64,000 bases of DNA from Capra hircus (Eukaryota > Chordata > Mammalia > Artiodactyla > Bovidae): contig NC_030811.1 in assembly GCF_001704415.2 (NCBI RefSeq), positions 79,130,069 to 79,194,068 of the forward strand, in the 5' to 3' direction. A program made the position numbers and the translations under genes. The first letter of the stretch is position 1, and every line of letters begins with the position of its first letter. The notes beneath the pieces were generated by a model. It was not told the origin of the DNA and ran no database searches. It saw only the letters and a list, made by a program, of their open reading frames with translations. Below, in pieces: positions 57,951 to 64,000 of the stretch.

Positions 57951-58850
57951 AACTAGAGAGTGTGTTGAAAAGCAGAGACATTACTCTGCCAATGAAGACC
58001 ACAGCCTTCCCAGTGGTCATACACAGTTTTGAGAGCTGGACCATAGAGAAGGCAAAATGCCAAAGAATTGATGCCTTCGAACTGTGGTTCTGGAGAAGAC
58101 TCCTGAACATCCCTTGGACAGCAAGGAGATCAAACCAGTCAATCTTAACGGAGATCAACTCTGAATATTCACTGGAAGGACTGATGCTGAAGCTGAAACT
58201 CTAGTATTTTGGTATGTATGGATGTGAGAGTTGGACTATAACAAAAGCTGAGCACCGAAGAATTGATGCTTTTGAACTGTGGTGTTGGAGAAGACTCTTG
58301 AGAGTCCCTTGGACTGCAAGGAGATCCAACCAGTCCATCCTAAAGGAGATCAGTCCTGGGTGTTCATTGGAAGGACTGATGCTAAAGCTGAAACTCCAAT
58401 ACTTTGGCTACCTCACGTGAAGAGTTGACTCATTGGAAAAGACTCTGATGCTGGGAGGAATTGCAGGCAGGAGGAGAAGGGGTCGACAGAGGATGAGATG
58501 GCTGGATGGCATCCCCAACTCAATGGACATGAGTTTGAATATACTCCAAGATTTGGTGATGGACAGGGAGGCCTGGTGTACTGCAGTCCATGGGGGTGCA
58601 AAGAGTCAGACACAACAACTGAACTGACTGACTGACTGATGTGGACAACTCATTGGAAAAGTCCCTGATGCTGGGGAAGATAGAGGACAGAAGGAGAAGA
58701 GGGCATCAGAAGGTGAGATGGCTGGATGGCATCACGGATGCAGTGAACATGAACTTGGGCAAACTCTGGGAGATGGTGAGGGACAGGGAGGCCTGGCGTG
58801 CTGCATTCCTTGGGGTGGCAAAGACTGGGTGGCTGAACAACGACAGCAAT
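57951..58850 (+). mobile_element. older BovB copy, split by a younger BovB
   Basis: BovB 3' sequence at 57951-58212 (agcagagacattactctgcc to ctgaaactctagtattttgg). It resumes about 20 consensus bases further on at 58643 (acaactcattggaaaagtcc) and runs to about 58850 (aaagactgggtggctgaac). Both parts are similarly diverged. The intervening 58213-58642 is another BovB 3' end in the same orientation. Confidence 0.85.
58213..58642 (+). mobile_element. younger BovB 3' end nested in BovB
   Basis: Begins tatgtatggatgtgagagtt and ends actgaactgactgactgactg. It is closer to the common BovB sequence than its host, keeping frames such as YGCESWTITKAEHRRIDAFELW and RRGRQRMRWLDGIPNSMDM, which supports later insertion. 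Confidence 0.85.
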
Positions 58851-59308
58851 ACATGTTATACATATACATGTCTTCATATACAAATCATAAGTGTGGAGCT
58901 CAGTGAATTTATACCAAGTGTAACTAGTCTTCAGATCATGAAAAAGGCTATTAAAGGGTCTCTGTGTTTTGTTTTTTTCTAAGTAAACATGAACCTAGGT
59001 GCAAATATGGATTTGCTTATATTGACATCCAACACAGCTCTGAGTTTATTTCCAGTCAGGATAATTTAAAATCATTTTCATAGTTAGAGCACAGTGGCAG
59101 TGAAATCTGAGTTCCACATGTAATGGTCATATGTGTGAACAGATGTTCTCAAATGAAAATAAAACCGCTGTGTTTGAAAGCATGTGTATGTGTGTGTGTG
59201 TGAGAGACTTTGATAGAAAAACATATTCTATTGTTAGTCACCAATTTATTTATGTAAAGAAGATAGTATTTTATTTGTCTTTTCTAAACAAACTTTGTGT
59301 ACATTATG
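58851..59308. other. unique DNA, no gene seen
   Basis: A short TG run at about 59185-59202. No gene recognised. Confidence 0.4.
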
Positions 59309-59512
59309 TGTATTCGTTGCTCAGTAGTGTCTGACTCTTTGTGACCCCATGACTGCAGCCTGCCAGGCTCCTCTGTCCATGGAATTCTCCAGGCAAGAAC
59401 AGTGGAGTGGACTGCCATTCCCATCTCCAGGGGATCTTCCCGACTCAGAGATCGAAGCTGGGTCTCCAGAATTTCAGACAGATTCTTTACTGTCTGAGCC
59501 ACCAGAAAAGCC
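59309..59512 (-). mobile_element. Bov-tA SINE
   Basis: Reverse complement of Bov-tA (cgttgctcagtagtgtctg tail, tctgagccaccagaaaagcc head). No clear target-site duplication. Confidence 0.92.
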
Positions 59513-61534
59513 CTGGTATATACTTTACTTGGTCATAATAAATAAAAGATAATATCAGCATCTTTCTTCTGATATTGAAATTTAAGAAAGTTCAAAACAC
59601 AGACATGTTGTGGTCAGGTTTACAGACTGCTAGGCAATAATGTGTAAAAAAAAATTTTTTGTTATACAATTAATATAAAGTAATAAAACAGCTTACATTA
59701 CTCTTTCCTCCTATACAAATAAAAAGGCATAATTTATAACTTCCAAAGGTGAACCACTTTTTGTAGGTCTTTGTTCTAATTTGGGGCTTTTAGATGTTTC
59801 AAAAATAATTTATCTATTTCAGTAGCAGTAAATCATTACCACCATCTACATATAAGGTTCTACATTAGAATAACTTCTTTAGTAAGGAAAATAGCACTGT
59901 AGACATTAGGCAAGCACTCAGTTGGAAAATAAAAGATTCATTTAATATTGCTAAAGTTTGAATCCGTAAAGCAGGTAATATCAGTAAACCTCAATGACAA
60001 GTGAACCAGCTCTAGGCAGCTAGTGCCAGATGTAAACTAAGAGCAAAACCAGGTTAGAAACAGCTGTGAGGAGCATTTGTGAAGGCACTACATGCCACTG
60101 TTTTGTGAAAAACATTAAAAGATATAACTGATCTCCAGTTTATTTCTTTCTCTTTTTTAAGTCTTACATTGAATTGGGATATTGGCATCTCATAGTTCTA
60201 AAATGAGTTTATTCCTTGTCTTGGATTACTTAATCTCACACCAAAATAAATAATGCAATATTTGAAAGAAGCAATAAAGCAAAACAATTACCATTATCAA
60301 TATAAATCTTTGACTGTTAGAGCTGAATCATCATTGATCAATAATCAAAGGACTTATAAACTGAAAACTTACATAATTTGGGTATATGTAGTAAGATAGC
60401 TGCATAAGCATTTTTAAACTGTGGTATATGGCTTGGTTCCAAAATATTTTCTTTTCCTGCATGATTGCTTTTAGAAAATTAAAAAATGGGATCACATATA
60501 AGTTAATGTAAGAAAATTATCTTTAAAGCAATTCTCCTTAATCTATTAATTGGTATTGACCTAAAATTGAATATAAATAGGCCCACATCAAAACTAAAGT
60601 GATTGAAATTAACTTCAGAAGTAATCAACTCATGGATAGTCAAACATGGAAGACTCTTTTATTATAAATATGCTAAATTATAAGGGCTGACTCTATTTGG
60701 TCCCCAAAATAAACCTAAATAAAATCACTATTGCGATCCCTTAGTGTCAGGTAGAGTTGCTACCCTTTTGCTATGGCATAAAACATGGTATTTTGATGTC
60801 TATGGAAGTCTAGTAGAAAGTTACAAGTAGATGAGTTTTTATATTTTCCAAATAACTCTGTAGTCCAGTCTAGGATATGTATTGTGTCTCTTAAAGTGAT
60901 TAAAATGCGATGACTATTAAGCTATCATCTGATTATTAGACAACTAGTTTAATTTTTGAATATTCAAAGTAATGTTGGTAATAGTACAAAGATACTGATT
61001 TCATGGAGTCTGAAAACAGAAACAGTGAGTGGATTCTGTCATATCTTTATACTATCTAGGTAGTTTCCTTTACTAAAAGGAGTAAATAAGTGACTTAGGA
61101 TATAATAGATTGATGAATTCTTTCCCTACCATGACTCTTTATTACATGCAAATAATAATCTTGGCAAAGTGATGATCTATTTCAAGCCTATTCAAATATA
61201 TGCCTTTTTCTGAATAATGTTATAATTCCTGACAAGAGCTCTTAAAATGAGTGTTGATCAGCTTTATTTCTTAGTAGACTAGAATGTCAGGGAGATCTGG
61301 CTGTGTTATCTTTTGTTGATTTACTCCATTGATTGGAATGTTTTTCACCATTTGGGTGGGTGCCTTCCTTCCTAAGCTGTGACCTGGATGGAAGCAGATC
61401 ATATTTCTAGAAAGTGCCTATGAAAACTTTTATTTTATTCATCTCTAGTTATCCATATGAAATAATTTCCAAAGATCCTCATAATCTCTGAGTAACCTGA
61501 TAAAATTATGACTTTGACATATATTAGATATAAT
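59513..61534. other. unique AT-rich DNA, no gene seen
   Basis: A 2 kb stretch with no open frame of note, no SINE and no LINE recognised: the longest repeat-poor interval in the right half of the window. Confidence 0.45.
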
Positions 61535-61545
61535 AGCTTTGTGGA

Positions 61546-61768
61546 GGGCTTCCCAGGTAGCATTAGTAGTAAAGAACCCACCTGCCAATGTAGGAGACAT
61601 ACGAGACACGGCTTCAGTCCCTGGATCAGGAAGATCCCCTGGAGGAGGGCACAGCAACCCACTCCAGTATTCTTGCCTGGAGAATCCCATGGACAGAGGA
61701 GCCTGGAGGGCTACAGTCTACATGGTTGCAAAGAGTCAGGCACTACTGAAGTGGCTTAGCATGCACAC
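61546..61768 (+). mobile_element. Bov-tA SINE
   Basis: Head gggcttcccaggtagcatta, degenerate B box gcttcagtccctgg, tail ending gcttagcatgcacac. Flanking agctttgtgga (61535-61545) and agctctatgga (61769-61779) match at 9 of 11 bases, an aged target-site duplication. Confidence 0.93.
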
Positions 61769-61779
61769 AGCTCTATGGA

Positions 61780-62149
61780 AGGACTGACTAAACATGCAAA
61801 CCTGAGGACCAATTTGACTGTACATACCCCGCTTCCTTATCTCTTAAAGGACCTTTAACATCCTTTTAGAACATCCGCGATGCTTTTTGTTTATTTAAGA
61901 GTTGCTATGGTTTTAGAGGATATCTCAACATTAAACATCTAGTTTTCCCATTAGCCCCTGTAGTACACGGTATGAATATGGGAGGTATAAGCGCAGTTCT
62001 GTGGTCTCCTAAGAAAAGGTGTAGGCCTAGGCCTAAAGGATATCAAAGTCAGTGGGGTAAAATGCAGTGGAGGAGACAGAATTTACAAAGACAAATTTTT
62101 AAAAAGGAGTGGGGGAATGTGAATAAGCTATGTTGCACACACAGGAGAA
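61780..62149 (+). other. possible ERV 3' remnant, uncertain
   Basis: The frame at 61972-62337 has a basic start (KKRCRPRPKGYQSQWGK). A purine-rich stretch, aaaaaggagtgggggaatg, at about 62101-62119 resembles the polypurine tract that precedes a 3' LTR. No LTR could be shown after it. It could equally be chance. Confidence 0.2.
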
Positions 62150-62440
62150 ACATACACACACAGAGGGCTGCCATACTTGTGTGTGTGTGCATCAGCTTCA
62201 GGTATAGCATTGCAAATCAACATCTGTATACACTACAGAGTGATCGGCACCACAAGTCTGGTTACGTCCATCACCACGGCATCAACCTTTATCCATTTTG
62301 CTCACCTTTAACCCTCTTCCCCTCTGGTAACTACTAACCTATTCTCTGTATCTATGAGTTCGTTTTATATTATCCGTTCCTTTGTTTTGTTCGATTCCAC
62401 GTATGAGTGGAATCATATGGTATTTGTCTTCCTCTCTCTG
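62150..62440 (-). mobile_element. old L1M 3' UTR fragment
   Basis: gatcggcaccacaagtctgg, tttaaccctcttcccctctgg, ctctgtatctatgagttcg, gagtggaatcatatggtat and ttgtcttcctctctctgac are the reverse complement of an L1M 3' end. Confidence 0.65.
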
Positions 62441-63640
62441 ACTGGGTGAGGTCTATTTCTTTGTCTTCCAGTTTGCTGGTTTGTCTTCCTACTTCATGCA
62501 TTTTTCAGTTCAGTTATGTTCGTTTCTTGGTGCTTTATCATATTTTCTGTCTCTTTGTTGAAGGTCTTATTCATCCGTTCTTCTCCTGTGATTGCTGAGC
62601 ATCTTTATGGCATACTCTGAGCTCTTTATCAGGTGGGTTGTTTCTCCATATCATCAAGGCCTTTTCTCTGGGATTTGTCATATCCCTCCATCTCCTCATT
62701 TTGTCTGACTCTGTGATTTTGTCTATATGTATTAGATAAAACGTCGGCCTTTGGCAGTCTTGAAGAAGTGGTCTTGAAGGGTAGGAGTGCAGAAGATGAA
62801 CCATGGGGTCTAGAGTACTGTCCTTCCCACCCCCTAGAGCCAGGTGCTCAAAGGTCATCCCTTGTGCGGTCTGCAGGTCCCCGTTGGCGATAGTGGAACC
62901 TCAGTTCCTGCACAGGGAGTTGGGGTGTGATGCAGTGCCCCTGTGCAAATGTGGCCTGGCTGTGGCACAGGGAAGTTAAGCGTACAGGCCATACACCTGG
63001 TCTCCAGATGGTGCAGCTGCTGATGCAGGGTGGGCTGGATGCAGGGAGCTTGCCCAGCTGTGCTAGTGTGTGGGGAAGGCAGGGCTCAGTGCACTTGCCA
63101 GAACTTTGGTCGTGGCAGAGCTGCTGTGTGGGGTGGGTGGGGCCTGGGGCACATATACCACGCTAGCAGGCTAGAGGGAGGCACCAAAAATGGCTCCCAC
63201 CATCTCTGTCAACTGCAAGTTAGAATGAGAATGCAAAAATGGTGCCCATCAGCTTTTTCATCCCTGGAGAAAGTCATTTCAGTATTCTCCCTCTCCTCTG
63301 TCAGCCACTTTAGGATTAGTAACTGGATTTCCCTCATGTACTGTCTGGGTGTTTTTCAAGCTCTTGCTTTTTGATGGATCTCAGGTCAAGTCAGTCTGTG
63401 GTTGAGCCCTTTAAAGAGCGGGTTCTCGGCAGCTGTGTGGGGTGGGTGGTGTGCAGAGAATGCCCACTGGTGCTACCAGGCTAAAAGGAAGGCTCCAAAA
63501 ATAATGCCCACTAACCTTTCTGTCCCTGGAGAAAGTCCCTGTGTGTTCCTGCCTCTCCAGGGAGGGGGAGGAATATTTGTGTCATTTTACAGCCGCTTCA
63601 TGGACTGACAGAGGCAAATGCCCCTTCTCCAGCCATCCTG
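62441..63640. mobile_element. old repeat with internal duplication, unassigned
   Basis: An AT-rich part (62441-62760) passes into a GC-rich part containing two related modules. They begin with the same 18 bases, gctgtgtggggtgggtgg, at 63123-63140 and 63432-63449. Both continue through an aggctaraggraggc block and a ctgtccctggagaaagtc-type block (module ends near 63275 and 63537). This resembles the repeated GC-rich 5' region or LTR of an ancient retroelement. The overlapping frames of 79-114 codons here look non-coding. Confidence 0.45.
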
Positions 63641-63827
63641 AAGTTGCCTTCTCTTCATAGAAGCAGCTAGAAAAAGATTGTACCACTACTCACTGCAGGC
63701 AAAGACCCTCAAAAGTAAAAGTACTTTAATTTGACTGGGTCCCAGGTGGGAAACTGGCAGTATCAGCTTTGAAAATTAAAGATGCCACTGGTAAACTGAT
63801 GTAATTATCTTCGTTTTAAAAATGTGT

Positions 63828-63969
63828 TTATTTGCTTATTATTTATTTATTTGGTTATGGTGGGCCTTAGTTGCAGCATATGGGATCTTAGCACCTTGAC
63901 CAGGGATCAAACCCTGCACCCCCTGCATTGCAAGGCATATTCTTAACCGCTGGACCACCAGGGAAGTCC
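63828..63969 (-). mobile_element. tRNA-derived (CHR-type) SINE
   Basis: TTTA-rich tail, then tggttatggtgggccttag, atatgggatcttagcacc, gaccagggatcaaacc and ttaaccgctggaccaccagg, ending aagtccc. The stretch 63641-63827 before it shows nothing recognisable. Confidence 0.82.
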
Positions 63970-64000
63970 CTTCATAATTTTTTTTTTAATTAAAAAAAGA

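Overview
The window looks like a non-genic (intergenic or deep intronic) stretch of a ruminant chromosome, most likely a bovid. The evidence is the repeat set: many Bov-tA SINEs (tRNA-derived head joined to a BovB tail), dimeric BovA2 SINEs with their (TGC)n tails, BovB (RTE-type) LINEs, a ruminant-type L1, and older cetartiodactyl tRNA-derived (CHR-type) SINEs. Ancient mammalian elements (MER2, MLT1-like LTRs, L1M 3' ends) lie underneath. I found no host protein-coding exon, tRNA, rRNA, CRISPR or bacterial-type operon. Almost all of the longer open frames are explained by SINE, BovB, L1 or ERV sequence. The species cannot be fixed from sequence alone.

Layout. 0-5 kb: Bov-tA, a 5'-truncated BovB (1.6-3.3 kb), an MLT1-like LTR, a BovA2 and a Bov-tA. 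5.8-7.1 kb: a MER2 DNA transposon split by a block made of an ERV pol remnant plus a Bov-tA. 7.4-14.4 kb: scattered SINEs and two BovB pieces. 15.3-20.7 kb: a decayed gammaretrovirus-like ERV on the minus strand with LTR-like sequence, broken by a BovB that itself holds an L1 3' end. 21-31.9 kb: mostly AT-rich unique DNA with SINEs and L1M relics.

31.95-35.4 kb: an L1 with a complete 5' UTR and ORF1 start that stops inside ORF1 in an A-rich tail and has target-site duplications. 38.05-42.6 kb: a four-layer nest. A dimeric Bov-tA was split by an almost full-length minus-strand BovB, and that BovB was hit by an opposite-strand BovB fragment and by a Bov-tA. 42.6-64 kb: further SINEs, BovB 3' ends (one BovB-in-BovB at 58 kb), L1M and LTR relics, and an old GC-rich repeat at the right end.

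Nothing here acts as a gene network. The functional logic is parasitic: BovB supplies the endonuclease and reverse transcriptase, and Bov-tA and BovA2 carry BovB-like 3' ends through which they are thought to be mobilised. Every BovB and L1 open frame seen is truncated or broken. The most informative observations are the insertion histories readable from exact target-site duplications. They show a chimeric ERV-SINE retroinsertion, a dimeric Bov-tA lineage present at two loci, and an L1 inserted from a transcript that ended within ORF1.
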